64,000 bases of DNA from Deinococcus radiopugnans ATCC 19172. Lineage in GTDB: Bacteria; Deinococcota; Deinococci; Deinococcales; Deinococcaceae. The notes below the pieces were generated by a model. The model worked only from the letters and a program-made list of their open reading frames with translations. It did not search any database and was not told where the DNA came from. The stretch lies in NCBI RefSeq assembly GCF_006335125.1, contig NZ_VDMO01000001.1:1-64000 (forward strand), given 5' to 3'. The position numbers and the translations under genes are program-made. Positions within the stretch are counted from its first letter, which is position 1; every line of letters starts with the position of its first letter. Shown one piece after another: positions 39,200 through 48,675 of the stretch.

Positions 39200-40960
39200 A
39201 TGCCCACCACCCCACCGTCCCCCTCCGTGATTCGCCGCCTGTACCGTCTGTTGTGGCCGTACCGCGCCACCCTCGGCCTGGGCATGCTGCTGCTGGTGGG
39301 CAGCGTCGCGGCTGAACTGTACCCGCCGCTAGTGTGGGGCCGGGTGATCGACGTCGGTTTGGCGCGGCGGGACTGGACCTTCGTCGCGTGGCAACTGGCG
39401 CTGCTGGTCGGCGTCTATGCCCTCCAACAACTGCTGTCGGCCTTCCAGGGCCTGCTGCTGGAGCGCACCGGGCAACAGCTCACGCTGGACCTGCGGCTGC
39501 AGCTGTACGAGAAGCTCGCGGGACAGTCGGCAGCGTACTTCGGAGAGCAGCGCACCGGCGATCTGCTGGCCCGCGTGACGGCGGACGTGGACGGCATTCA
39601 GGACGTGCTGCTGCGCGGCATCAACACCGTGCTGGGCAACGCGCTGCGCCTGACGGGCGTCATCGTCATCTTTCTCGCGCTGCAACCCCTGCTGGGGGCG
39701 GTGGTGGTGCTGCCCATGATCGCCGTGGCCCTGCTGCTGGCCCGCTACAACCAGACCGTGCGCCCGGCGTACCGCGCCGCCCGTACCCGCCTGGGGGACC
39801 TGTCGGCCACCGTGGCGGACCGGCTCTCGGGCATCCGGGTGGTGCAGGGCTTCGCCCGCGAGGACGCCGAGGCCCGCAAGGTGGCCGCCATCGGCCAGGC
39901 CCTGTACGACGAGGGCATGAAGGCGGTGGTGATCCGCAACCGGGCCTTCCCGCTGGTGCGTTTCATCGCCAACTTCGGCAACATCCTGATGCTGGGCGGC
40001 GGGGTGGTGCTGATTGCGCGCGGGCAGTTCACGCTGGGCGGCCTGCTGGCGTACCGCGGCTACGGACGGTACTTCTACGGCCCCATCGACGATCTGGTCA
40101 GTCTCAATGACCTGTTGCAGCGCGCCGAGGCCAGCGGGCGGCGCATTTTCGAGGTGCTGGACGCCCCGGTGACGGTGCTGCAGCGTCCGGACGCCGTGGC
40201 GCTGCCCCGGCCAGTGCGCGGCGAGATTGCGTTCGAGGACGTCACGTTCGGCTACGATCCAGCCCAGCCGGTGCTGCGCGGGTTGAACCTGCGGGTGGGT
40301 GCCGGCGAGCGGGTGGCGCTGCTGGGCGAGTCGGGAGCGGGCAAGAGCACCCTGATCGGGCTGCTGACCCGCGTGTACGATCCCCAGGCCGGGCGCGTCA
40401 CCCTGGACGGCCACGACGTGCGGGACCTGACCCTGCCCTCGCTGCGCCGCGCCGCCGCCGTGATGCCGCAGGAGACCTTCCTGTTCTACGACACGGTGCT
40501 GGAGAACGTGCGTTACGCCCGCCCCGCCGCCACACCGCAGGAGGTGGACCTGGCCCTGGAGCGGGCCGGCGCGGCCTCTTTTGTCGCGGCGCTGCCCCAG
40601 GGCCTGAACACGGTGGTGGGTGAGCGCGGCGTGCGGCTCTCGGGCGGGCAGCGCCAGCGGCTGGCCATTGCCCGCGTGCTGCTTGCCGATCCGGCCGTGC
40701 TGCTGCTCGACGAGCCGACCAGCGCCGTGGACGCCGAGTCCGAGGCGCTGATCGTGCGGGCGCTGGAGGAGGCCATGCAGGGGCGAAGTGCGCTGATCGT
40801 GACGCACCGGCTGTCGCTGGCCCGCAGCGCCGACCGGGTGGTGGTTCTGGAGGGCGGCGTGATCGTGGAAGATGGTCCGCCCGCCGTGTTGCGCGCCAGA
40901 AATGGCCGGTACGCGGCGCTGGAACGCGCGCAGACGCCGGGGCAGCCCGAGCGAGTGTGA
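39200..40960 (+). CDS. ABC-type exporter (MsbA-like, fused membrane and ATPase domains)
   Basis: 586 aa. GAGG lies upstream of the ATG. Six membrane helices in the first 310 residues, followed by the ATPase: Walker A GESGAGKST (376-384), signature LSGGQRQR (480-487), Walker B with D504-E505 (LLLDEPTSAVD) and the H-loop in LIVTHRLSL. Half-transporters of this type work as homo- or heterodimers and export lipids, drugs or peptides. No second half-transporter is adjacent, so a homodimer is likely. Substrate unknown. Confidence 0.88.
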   Translation: MPTTPPSPSVIRRLYRLLWPYRATLGLGMLLLVGSVAAELYPPLVWGRVIDVGLARRDWTFVAWQLALLVGVYALQQLLSAFQGLLLERTGQQLTLDLRLQLYEKLAGQSAAYFGEQRTGDLLARVTADVDGIQDVLLRGINTVLGNALRLTGVIVIFLALQPLLGAVVVLPMIAVALLLARYNQTVRPAYRAARTRLGDLSATVADRLSGIRVVQGFAREDAEARKVAAIGQALYDEGMKAVVIRNRAFPLVRFIANFGNILMLGGGVVLIARGQFTLGGLLAYRGYGRYFYGPIDDLVSLNDLLQRAEASGRRIFEVLDAPVTVLQRPDAVALPRPVRGEIAFEDVTFGYDPAQPVLRGLNLRVGAGERVALLGESGAGKSTLIGLLTRVYDPQAGRVTLDGHDVRDLTLPSLRRAAAVMPQETFLFYDTVLENVRYARPAATPQEVDLALERAGAASFVAALPQGLNTVVGERGVRLSGGQRQRLAIARVLLADPAVLLLDEPTSAVDAESEALIVRALEEAMQGRSALIVTHRLSLARSADRVVVLEGGVIVEDGPPAVLRARNGRYAALERAQTPGQPERV

Positions 40961-41102
40961 GGGCTGGTGCTCCAGCCTGCACTGCGCCGCCCTGATTCTG
41001 GACCGCGCTGACCCTGCGCCACCCTGATTGGCGGTTCGCGCCCTTTCCCGGACCTGGAGGCTGAACCCTCCCAGCGCACGGCAGCACCGGGCGGCCACAG
41101 CC

Positions 41103-42095
41103 TCAGCGCCGCGTGCGCCGCCCCTGGAAGGCGGCCAGCCGCGCCGCGGAGACCTCGCCGGCCCGCACCGCCGCCTGCACCGCGCAGCCGGGTTCGGTGG
41201 TATGGGTGCACTTGCGATAGCGGCACTGCGCGGCCAGCGCCTCCAGTTCCCCAAAATCGCCGGCGTCGGCGTCCCACACCGCGATGTCGCGCAGCCCCGG
41301 ATTGTCGATCAGCAGCCCCCCACCAGGCACCAGATACAGCGTGCGGCTGGTCGTGGTGTGTCTGCCCTGCTGGTCGCTGGCCCGCACCTCCCCGGTGGGG
41401 GCGGCGGCTCGGCCCAGCAGCGCGTTGGTCAGGGTGGATTTGCCCACCCCTGACGAGCCGATCAGCGCCAGCGTGACCCCCTTGGTCAGCAGCGCCCGCA
41501 GCCCCTCCAGACCCTGGCCGCTCTCGGCCAGGGTGACGTGGATTTCCAGCCCTGGCCCCAGCGTGCCGAGCTGCCGGACCCACCACCCCGTGTCCGCGTG
41601 CAGATCAGCCTTGTTGAGCACCAGCACGGGCCGCGCCCCACTCTGCTGCACGGCCTGCACGTAGCGTTCCAGCCGTTCCAGATCGAAGTCCGCGTCGGGC
41701 GCGGTGACGATCAGGACGAGATCGACATTGGCCGCGATCACCTGTTGCCGCAGCGCCTGGGACCGCCGCGTGTCCTCCGACGCCCCCAGCGCCCGCGCAA
41801 AGGTGGTGCGCCGGGGCAGCACGGCCAGAATGCGCCCGGCGCCGTCGGCGGCCCTGTCCAGCACGCACCAGTCCCCGATGGCGGGCGTGAGGGTGCCCGC
41901 GTGCCGCGACGCGCCCGCCAGCCGGGCCTCCTCCTCGCCGTGCAGGCCGCGCACGCCAAACGTCTGGCGCTGCACTCCGACGACGCGTACCGGGGTGAGG
42001 CGGGCACGCTCCTCGGATGACAGCGGGGCGACGTACGCCTCGAAGGCCTGCTCGAAGTCGTCGCCCCAGCCCAGCGCCCGCAGTTCAGACGACAT
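41103..42095 (-). CDS. rsgA: Ribosome small-subunit GTPase RsgA
   Basis: 330 aa from the ATG at 42095, with GGAAG upstream; a GTG eight codons earlier is possible. OB-fold first, then the circularly permuted GTPase: G4 NKAD (161-164) comes before G1 GSSGVGKST (213-221) and G3 DNPG (264-267). The zinc knuckle C291, C296, H298, C304 follows. RsgA checks late 30S maturation and releases RbfA. Bacterial genomes often carry more than one copy, so this may be a paralogue. No operon partners. Confidence 0.9.
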   Translation of the reverse strand: MSSELRALGWGDDFEQAFEAYVAPLSSEERARLTPVRVVGVQRQTFGVRGLHGEEEARLAGASRHAGTLTPAIGDWCVLDRAADGAGRILAVLPRRTTFARALGASEDTRRSQALRQQVIAANVDLVLIVTAPDADFDLERLERYVQAVQQSGARPVLVLNKADLHADTGWWVRQLGTLGPGLEIHVTLAESGQGLEGLRALLTKGVTLALIGSSGVGKSTLTNALLGRAAAPTGEVRASDQQGRHTTTSRTLYLVPGGGLLIDNPGLRDIAVWDADAGDFGELEALAAQCRYRKCTHTTEPGCAVQAAVRAGEVSAARLAAFQGRRTRR

Positions 42096-42259
42096 GACGG
42101 CTTCCGGCCCGGCGGGCACACGTTCCGGTGATGTGTAGTTCAGAGTGGTTCATGCCCCCATTGTGTCGTGTCAAATGCGGTCATGCTTGAATCCGGACTG
42201 AACCGACGTTGGGAGACCGGACACGTGAGCACCGGGCGCGCCGGGCTGGGGCGCAGGCC

Positions 42260-42967
42260 ATGACGGACCTGACCTCAGGGTCCTCCCGGCTGCCTCCCGC
42301 GTTCTGGAGGGGGCTGCGCGCCTTTGTGCCGCTGATTCCGGGCGTGGTGCCCTTCGGCATGGTGGCGGGCATCGCGGCGGTTCAGGCCGGATTCTCTCCC
42401 CTGCAGTCGATGGCCTTCTCCGTAATCGGGTACGCGGGGTCGGCCCAGCTGATCGCGTCGCAGCTGTTCGCCGCCCACACGCCGGTCGTCCTGATTGTGC
42501 TGGCCACCCTGGTCGTGAACCTGCGCTTTGCTATGTACTCGGCCTCGATCCGCCCGCTGCTGGCCGGCGTGTCGGCCGCGCGGCGCTGGCCGCTGGCCTA
42601 CGGCCTGACCGACCAGTCGTACGCGGTGGCGCTGGGCCGCCCCGCGGCCGAGACGAACCCGGCCGCGTACTACGCCGGGGCCGCCACGCTGATGTGGCTG
42701 ACCTGGCAGGTGGGCACGGCAGTCGGCGCGCTGCTGGGCGCGCGGATTCCCGCCGACTGGCCGTTGGACTTCGCCGTGCCGCTCAGCTTCATCGCGCTGC
42801 TGGCACCGGTGCTGAGGAGTCGCCCGCAACTGCTGGCCGCGGTGGTCTCCGCGCTGGTGGCCGTGGCGGCGCACGGCCTGCCGTTCCGCCTGAACCTGAT
42901 GCTGGGTGCCCTGTGCGGCGTCGCGGCGGGGCTGCTCGCGCAGCGTGTGCTGGGCCGCCGGCCGTGA
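42260..42967 (+). CDS. azlC: AzlC family branched-chain amino acid exporter, large subunit
   Basis: 235 aa from the ATG at 42260; the frame opens earlier but without conserved sequence. About five to six membrane helices. Family marks: PGVVPFGMVAGIAAVQAG, SVIGYAGSAQLIA, LVVNLRFAMYSASI and LTDQSYAVAL. AzlC with AzlD exports branched-chain amino acids and some analogues. It overlaps azlD by GTGA, the usual pairing. Confidence 0.9.
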   Translation: MTDLTSGSSRLPPAFWRGLRAFVPLIPGVVPFGMVAGIAAVQAGFSPLQSMAFSVIGYAGSAQLIASQLFAAHTPVVLIVLATLVVNLRFAMYSASIRPLLAGVSAARRWPLAYGLTDQSYAVALGRPAAETNPAAYYAGAATLMWLTWQVGTAVGALLGARIPADWPLDFAVPLSFIALLAPVLRSRPQLLAAVVSALVAVAAHGLPFRLNLMLGALCGVAAGLLAQRVLGRRP

Positions 42968-43284
42968 TCATCTGGCTGCTGATTCTGGGCGTCGGGGCCG
43001 GCAGCCTGCTGCTGCGCGCGTCGGTGCTGGTGCTGCTGCGTGACCGGCCCTGGCCGCAGAGCGTGACCGCGTCGCTGGGTCTGGTGCCTGCCGCCGTGCT
43101 GGCCGCGCTGATTGCGCCCGAACTGCTGTACGCGCCGTCGACGGGCGCGTTCGATCCGGGTGGTCCACGGCTGGCGGCCGGCCTGCTCGCGGCGGCGGTG
43201 GCCTGGAAAACACGCGACGTGCTGTGGACCCTGGCCAGCGGGCTGGGGCTGCTGCTGGCGTTTCAGGCCCTGGGCTGGCGCTGA
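42964..43284 (+). CDS. azlD: AzlD family branched-chain amino acid exporter, small subunit
   Basis: 106 aa from a GTG overlapping the azlC stop. Three to four hydrophobic helices make up nearly the whole protein, with SVTASLGLVPAAVLAALIAPELL as family core. It is the obligate small partner of AzlC in the membrane. Length is typical. Confidence 0.88.
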   Translation: MIIWLLILGVGAGSLLLRASVLVLLRDRPWPQSVTASLGLVPAAVLAALIAPELLYAPSTGAFDPGGPRLAAGLLAAAVAWKTRDVLWTLASGLGLLLAFQALGWR

Positions 43285-43412
43285 GCCGCGCAGCGGCGCC
43301 TGACGGGCGGAGGGTCATGGGGGGGCAGTGGCCCGCATCCGCGCACAGGGACCCACAACAACGGGCCGGGCCGTTCTGGTAAGATGGACGATCTCACTCC
43401 CCGGAGGTCTGT

Positions 43413-43895
43413 ATGCGACGACTGTGGACGGCGGTTTCCGTGATGGCGCTGGTGGGCGTGGCCCAGGCGGCCCCCAAGTATTTCGTGCAGGCGGACGTGG
43501 TGCGCGGGGCGCCCGGAGCACAGGGGGCGGTCTGTGTCGCCAACAGCGTGTTCTATCCGGGCGAGCAGGTGGTGTGGCGGGCCAAGGTCTTCGACACCAC
43601 CACCGGCAAGGAACTCACCGAGGCCCAGGTCAAGGCGGCGGGCCTGGTGCTCACGGCGAGTCTCGACAACGGGGCCAAGGCGACGCTGAACTACGTGCCT
43701 CACGGCTCGAACGGGAAGATGGACCTGTTCTGGGCGGGCGGCTGGCAGACGACCAGCAAGACGCCCACCGGCACGCTGAAATGGACCGTGACCGTCAGGG
43801 ACAAGGCGGGCAACACGGCCACTTTCCAGCCCATCGGGCAGGACGTCGGCCTCGCGGTGCTGACCATCGCGGCCAAGCCCGCCACCACCAAGTAG
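43413..43895 (+). CDS. Secreted 160-aa protein with Ig-like beta-sandwich character
   Basis: GGAGG lies five nt before the ATG and TAAGAT (43380-43385) may be its -10. Signal peptide at 1-19 (ALVGVAQA). The rest has alternating strands, for example VYPGEQVVWRAKVFDT-like text, a KMDLFWAGGWQT segment and LKWTVTVRDKAGNTATF, which recalls bacterial Ig-like or invasion-type domains. No catalytic motif. One Cys only. I do not recognise a named family. It is followed after 72 nt by a larger secreted Ig-like protein and may be its partner. Confidence 0.7.
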   Translation: MRRLWTAVSVMALVGVAQAAPKYFVQADVVRGAPGAQGAVCVANSVFYPGEQVVWRAKVFDTTTGKELTEAQVKAAGLVLTASLDNGAKATLNYVPHGSNGKMDLFWAGGWQTTSKTPTGTLKWTVTVRDKAGNTATFQPIGQDVGLAVLTIAAKPATTK

Positions 43896-43967
43896 GTTGC
43901 CCCATGCCGCAGGCCCCCGCCGAGGTGGCCGGCGGCGTCACGCTCTCTCCCATGCCGAGGAGCCGTC

Positions 43968-45395
43968 ATGATGAACCGTTCCGCGCGGGTGCTGTCCGCC
44001 CTGCTGGCCCTGGCCACCGCGTCGCTGGCCGCCGCCGGCACCCTGACCTTCAACGTGCCGGGCGCCACGGTGGGCAGCACGGTTCAGGCCGAGGCCGAGG
44101 ACCTCGCGCCGGACAGCACCTACGATCTGGTGTGGTACAGCGGCGACGCGCAATGGGTGGCCGCCGACGGCAAGTTTGGCGGCATCACCGCGCCGGAAAC
44201 CCGGCGAACCCTGCAGCAGGTGCGTTCGGACGCGGCGGGGAGGGCGGTCTTTACCTGGACGGTACCCGAGGACTACGGCTACGTTCACAACGTCAAACTG
44301 GAGCGCGGCGGCGAGGAGGCGGCCCGGCAGGGTCTCACGGTGGTGCCGGAATTGAGCCTCAGCCCGACCTCGGGTCCGGCAGGAACGCCCATTACCGTGA
44401 AGCTGACCGGCGTGGGCTACCGCTTCTGGGAAAGCGTGTGGCACCTGCTGTACGAGGGCAAGCACACCGGCTGGCTATCGGCCATCACGACCAAGGGGAC
44501 GGCCACGGCGGTGATTCCGGCGACGGGCACCGGCCTGAACGTGCTTCAGGTGCTGTCCGGCACGCACCCGGTGCCGTATCTGAACCAGCAGCAGGCTCCC
44601 ATTTACCTGCCGCTGGTGCCCACGGTCCTCAGCCAGACGTTCACGGTCACGCCGGGCGCCGCGGTGCCCAGTCCGCCTGCCGCCGGGCAGGGCCTGGCGC
44701 GCACGTCCCGTCCTGCCCCAGCTTCCGGGAGCACCCCGCACCTGTGGACCGACCATCTGGACGGCCCGGTGGGCAGCCCGGTGGTGATTCGCGGTGAGGG
44801 GTTCGCCGCGAACCAGCCGGTGGCCCTGAGCTGGAGCAGCGTGACCGGGAACCGCATTTCCGGCCAGGGCTGGGAAACCCAGCAGCGCCCCCTGCCCAGC
44901 GTGACCAGCGACGCCCAGGGCCGCTTCGAGCTGCTGTGGCTGACCCCCGACGACCTGGGCGGGGCGCACGACATCAGCGCCGACACGCCGGCCGGCCGCG
45001 TCAGCGTCCAGTACACCATCACGCCGAGCGTGGCGGAAGTTGCGCCCCGGGTGGTGGCGCCGGGCGGAGACATTACGGTCACCATGAAAGGCGTCGGCTG
45101 GACCGAGACCGCCAACATCTACACCCTGCTGCTGGACAACAGCTTTCTCGGTTACGGCTGCGCCTTCAACAGCCGGGGCGACGTGACCATTCATCTCAAG
45201 GCCCCCGGGCAGCCCGGCGTGCATTACGTGAACCTGTTCCCCGCCATCTACGCGGGCACGCTGGCCGGTCCGGGTCTGGCCGCTGGGGCCACCCCCAACG
45301 CGACGTACTTTCAGCTGCCGATGCTGAACTTCAGGGACCATCCCGGCGAGCGCTTGCCTGCCTTTCAGCTGTCGTTCACCGTGCAGGCGCCCTGA
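43968..45395 (+). CDS. Secreted 475-aa protein with repeated TIG/Ig-like modules
   Basis: GAGGAG precedes the ATG. Signal peptide at about 1-22. Three or four Ig/TIG-like units are suggested by repeated openings such as SPTSGPAGTPITVKLTGVG, DGPVGSPVVIRGEGFAAN and VAPGGDITVTMKGVGWTE. A Pro/Ser/Ala linker near 235-262 splits two halves of similar build. The two halves each contain a long loop with an aromatic-rich WHLLYEGK or IYTLLLDNS motif, hinting at internal duplication. Likely a surface or periplasmic binding protein. Function unknown. Confidence 0.72.
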   Translation: MMNRSARVLSALLALATASLAAAGTLTFNVPGATVGSTVQAEAEDLAPDSTYDLVWYSGDAQWVAADGKFGGITAPETRRTLQQVRSDAAGRAVFTWTVPEDYGYVHNVKLERGGEEAARQGLTVVPELSLSPTSGPAGTPITVKLTGVGYRFWESVWHLLYEGKHTGWLSAITTKGTATAVIPATGTGLNVLQVLSGTHPVPYLNQQQAPIYLPLVPTVLSQTFTVTPGAAVPSPPAAGQGLARTSRPAPASGSTPHLWTDHLDGPVGSPVVIRGEGFAANQPVALSWSSVTGNRISGQGWETQQRPLPSVTSDAQGRFELLWLTPDDLGGAHDISADTPAGRVSVQYTITPSVAEVAPRVVAPGGDITVTMKGVGWTETANIYTLLLDNSFLGYGCAFNSRGDVTIHLKAPGQPGVHYVNLFPAIYAGTLAGPGLAAGATPNATYFQLPMLNFRDHPGERLPAFQLSFTVQAP

Positions 45396-45420
45396 CCGGG
45401 AGCCCAGCCCAGCGCGCCAC

Positions 45421-47463
45421 CTAGCCCAGTGCCGCCAGCAGGAAGGCGTACACGTCGGCCTTTTCCTGCAAGATCAGGCGGGTGGGCTTGCCCGCGCCGT
45501 GCCCGGCCAGCGTCTGCACGCGCAGCAACACCGGAGCCTCGCCGGCCTGAGCGCGCTGCATCTCGGCGGCGAACTTGTAGCTGTGGGCCGGGACCACCCG
45601 GTCGTCGTGGTCCCCGGTGGTCAGCAGCGTGGGCGGATAGGCCTGCGGACTCAGGTTGTGCAGCGGGCTGTAGGCGCGCAGCACGTCGAAATCCTGCGCG
45701 TCGTCGCTGCTGCCATAGTCGCTGACCCAGGCCCAGCCGATGGTGAAGTGCTGGAAGCGCAGCATGTCCATCACGCCGACGTGCGCCACCGCCGCGCCGA
45801 TCAGTTCGGGGTGCTGGGTCAGCGTGGCGCCGACCAGCAGGCCGCCGTTGCTGCCGCCCTCGATGCCCAGGTGCGGCGGCGAGGTGTAGCCGCGCGTAAC
45901 CAGAAACCGCGCGCAGGCGGCGAAATCGTCGAACACGTTCTGCTTGTTCGCCCGCGTTCCCGCCTGGTGCCAGCGCTCGCCGTACTCGCCGCCCCCGCGC
46001 AGGTTGGCCACCGCCAGCACCCCGCCCGCCTCCAGCCAGGCCAGCCGCGAGACGTCGAAAGCCGGGGTCAGGCTGACGTCGAAGCCGCCGTAGCCGTACA
46101 GCAGTGTGGGATGCGAGCCGTCCAGGGGCAGGTCCCGCCGCGCCACGATGAACAGCGGCACCCGCGTGCCGTCCGCGCTGGCGGCGAACTCCTGGCGGAC
46201 CTCGTAATCGCCGAGGTTCACGGCCAGTTCCGGCGTCCACAGCGGGGTCAGGGTTCCGTCCACCGCGTCGAGCCGATACCCGGCGGCCGGGGACAGATAA
46301 CTGGTGAAGGTGAGGAAGACCTCGTGGCGGTCAGGGTGCCCGTTCAGGGCGTCCACCGTGCCCAGCCCCGGCAACGCGACCAGGCGGGCGTGCTGGCCGT
46401 GCCGGTCCACCAGCGTCAGTCGGCTCGACGCGTCTTCCAGGGTGTGCAGCACGAAGCCGCCCGCCACCAGCGTGGCGCCCAGCAGGCGGTGCTGACCCTC
46501 GGGCACGATGTCCTGACGCTCGCCGGTTTCCAGATGGTGCGAGATCAGGCGGCCCAGCGGCGCGTCCTGATCGGTCAGAAAGTACAGCCGCGGCCCGTCG
46601 TTGCCGACGAACTGGAAGCTGGCCCCGAATTCGGCCACCACCTCCTGAAACGCGCCGCCCTCGCCCAGCGGACGCACCCAGATCAGGTTCTGGCGGGCGG
46701 TGCCCTTCCAGACGTTGACGACCAGCCACTGCCCGTCGTCGGTGACGGCGGCGCCGAAGCCCCATTCGGGCTGATCGGGCCGCTCCAGAACCAGTTCGTC
46801 GGCGTCCTGGCCGGTGCCCAGGCGATGCAGCCACAGACGCTGGTTGAGGTTTGCCCCGCTCAGACGCTGCCCGTCGTCGGGGCGGTCGTAGCGGGCGTAA
46901 TAGAAGCCGCGGCCGTCAGGCAACCAGCTGGCCCCGCTAAACTTGCTGTCGGGCAGGACGTCGGGCAGGTCCAGACCGCTGGCGACGTCGCGCACCCGCC
47001 ATTCCTGCCAGTCGCTGCCGCCCCTCGACACGGCGTAGGCCACTCGCGACGCGTCGCGGCTGACCGCCAGCCCGCTCAATGAGACGGTGCCGTCGTCCGA
47101 CAGCGCGTTGGGATCGAGCAGCACGCGGCCCTCGTCGGTGGGCGAGGCCATGACGTACAGCACGAACTGGTCCTGCAGGCCGCTGTTGCGAAGCTGAAAA
47201 AACACCTCGCCCTCCTGCCACACCGCGCTGCGCCGGGGAAAATCCCACAGCTCGGCCAGCCGCTCCAGCATTTGTTCGCGCTGCGGCAGGGCGTCCAGCA
47301 CCCTGCGGGTGTGGGCGTTCTGGGCCTCGACGAAGGCCTGCGTCTCGGGGCTGTCGGCGTCTTCCAGCCAGCGGTAGGGATCGCCCACCACCTGACCGTG
47401 GTAGGTGTCGGTGTGGCCGCTGCGGCGAACGGCGGGAGGTGTCGGAGAGGGGGGCAGGGCCAT
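45421..47463 (-). CDS. Prolyl oligopeptidase family serine peptidase (S9A)
   Basis: 680 aa, no signal peptide. N-terminal beta-propeller (about 65-400) opens after the family phrase DPYRWLED and closes before the alpha/beta hydrolase part. Triad: S538 in EGGSNGGLL, the Asp in [11 protein letters not shown] and H655 in LAGHGAGKP. It cleaves short Pro-containing peptides in the cytoplasm. Full length for the family. The -10 box TAGGCT is five nt from the ATG, suggesting a leaderless transcript. Confidence 0.92.
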   Translation of the reverse strand: MALPPSPTPPAVRRSGHTDTYHGQVVGDPYRWLEDADSPETQAFVEAQNAHTRRVLDALPQREQMLERLAELWDFPRRSAVWQEGEVFFQLRNSGLQDQFVLYVMASPTDEGRVLLDPNALSDDGTVSLSGLAVSRDASRVAYAVSRGGSDWQEWRVRDVASGLDLPDVLPDSKFSGASWLPDGRGFYYARYDRPDDGQRLSGANLNQRLWLHRLGTGQDADELVLERPDQPEWGFGAAVTDDGQWLVVNVWKGTARQNLIWVRPLGEGGAFQEVVAEFGASFQFVGNDGPRLYFLTDQDAPLGRLISHHLETGERQDIVPEGQHRLLGATLVAGGFVLHTLEDASSRLTLVDRHGQHARLVALPGLGTVDALNGHPDRHEVFLTFTSYLSPAAGYRLDAVDGTLTPLWTPELAVNLGDYEVRQEFAASADGTRVPLFIVARRDLPLDGSHPTLLYGYGGFDVSLTPAFDVSRLAWLEAGGVLAVANLRGGGEYGERWHQAGTRANKQNVFDDFAACARFLVTRGYTSPPHLGIEGGSNGGLLVGATLTQHPELIGAAVAHVGVMDMLRFQHFTIGWAWVSDYGSSDDAQDFDVLRAYSPLHNLSPQAYPPTLLTTGDHDDRVVPAHSYKFAAEMQRAQAGEAPVLLRVQTLAGHGAGKPTRLILQEKADVYAFLLAALG

Positions 47464-47468
47464 GCGTC

Positions 47469-47474
47469 AGCCTA
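47469..47474 (-). promoter_or_regulatory. -10 box for the prolyl oligopeptidase gene, leaderless type
   Basis: TAGGCT on the minus strand ends five nt before the ATG at 47463. TTCGGG lies 17 bp upstream as a poor -35. Confidence 0.45.
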
Positions 47475-47519
47475 GTGCCGGTGCCCTCCTCCCCGAAAGA
47501 GCGAACGCTTCATGTGGGG

Positions 47520-47554
47520 CTGAGCTTTCCGGCGGCCGTGACAGGAAAGCTCAG
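47520..47554. repeat. 11-bp stem inverted repeat between two minus-strand genes
   Basis: CTGAGCTTTCC (47520-47530) pairs perfectly with GGAAAGCTCAG (47544-47554). It lies 131 bp past the stop of the hot-dog gene and 57 bp above the peptidase start. No T tract follows on either strand. Terminator without U-run or regulator site. Confidence 0.45.
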
Positions 47555-47684
47555 GCTCGCGGGACTGCCCGGCAAGCCGTCACCGCCGCGCCGCTGCGGC
47601 CCTGAATCTGCCTTCTGGACGGTGCGCTGTGATGGTTCCCGCGTCCGGATGACGGCGGCCAGTGGCCCGCCCCGCTCCTCCGTG

Positions 47685-48569
47685 CTACGGGCGATGATCG
47701 GCGGGCCGCTGCAGGGTCAGCTGCATCCGGCCCACCGTCCGCTCCGAGGCGACGGCCTGACACGCGAAGAGGTGACGCTCCCCCTCCTGGGCGGTGGCCC
47801 GCGCCCCAAAGGTCACCGACTCGCCGGCCCAGCAGAAATCATGCGCCTCGACGCTGGCCTGCGGAATCCAGAACGGCGCACCCTCGCCCAGGCTCAGGCC
47901 GGCGAGCTGCGAGAGCTGGCCCATCAGGATGGCCACCGGCATGGCGGGGTAGCGCTCGAAATGACCGGCACACGCGGCGGCCGGCACCTCGGCGATGTGC
48001 CGGGTCCAGGTCCCGTCCTCCAGCGACAGCTCGCCGGCCGGCAGCGGCGGCATCCGGTCCAGGGGCTGCCCCACGAAGTCGGGCCGCTCGCGTGAGCGGA
48101 ACAGCCGGGCAAAGGCGTTGTCGGTCAGGATGGTGTACTGCACCTCGACCTCGGCCAGCGGCTGCCCCGCGGCGGACGCCTGGATGCGGGCCGTGGCCTC
48201 CCGCCGGGTCAGGTCCAGCAGGCCGGCGCGCAGCGTGATCCGGGCGCCGTAGGGCGCGTGGCTGGCAAAGCCCTGGTAGGCGGCGCGCTGCGCGAGGTAA
48301 TAGCGGCGCTGATCGTCAGGCTGTGCGAGGGCCGCCGCACACAGGCCCGCGATGGCGGCGTGCCGGCTCAGTTCCGCGCCCTGAATGGGGCCGAGTTCCG
48401 CACTGGGGGGCAGCTCCGCCTGAACCTCGGCCAGCAGGTCCTGGTCCTCGCGGCGCAGCGCGTCCAGCGCAAAGTAGGGGGGGCGAACACAGATGCGGCC
48501 CAGCAGATCGTGGGCGTCGAGACGGGGACTGGTGGGGCGGCAGAGTACTGGACTGGCACTGGGGACCAT
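47685..48569 (-). CDS. Hot-dog-fold protein, FabZ/PKS-dehydratase-like (putative)
   Basis: 294 aa from the ATG at 48569, with CGGAGG just upstream. The segment GHFERYPAMPVAILMGQLSQLAG is like the FabZ signature in which a His-containing loop precedes the central helix (HFPGxPxMPG...). Its length would allow two hot-dog units in tandem. The likely active His is in CAGHFERYP; the partner acid on the helix is not conserved (Q in MGQLS). It may bind or dehydrate acyl thioesters, or only be a binding fold. No lipid genes are adjacent. Moderate certainty for the fold, low for function. Confidence 0.6.
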   Translation of the reverse strand: MVPSASPVLCRPTSPRLDAHDLLGRICVRPPYFALDALRREDQDLLAEVQAELPPSAELGPIQGAELSRHAAIAGLCAAALAQPDDQRRYYLAQRAAYQGFASHAPYGARITLRAGLLDLTRREATARIQASAAGQPLAEVEVQYTILTDNAFARLFRSRERPDFVGQPLDRMPPLPAGELSLEDGTWTRHIAEVPAAACAGHFERYPAMPVAILMGQLSQLAGLSLGEGAPFWIPQASVEAHDFCWAGESVTFGARATAQEGERHLFACQAVASERTVGRMQLTLQRPADHRP

Positions 48570-48675
48570 GGAACCTCCGGAAATGTCGGTTGAACTGGGT
48601 GTTTCAGGGTACTGTGTCCACCCGGCCCAACGAACCGCAAATCTTCGCATTGCGGCGCGGCCCGCCTGGCCGGTC

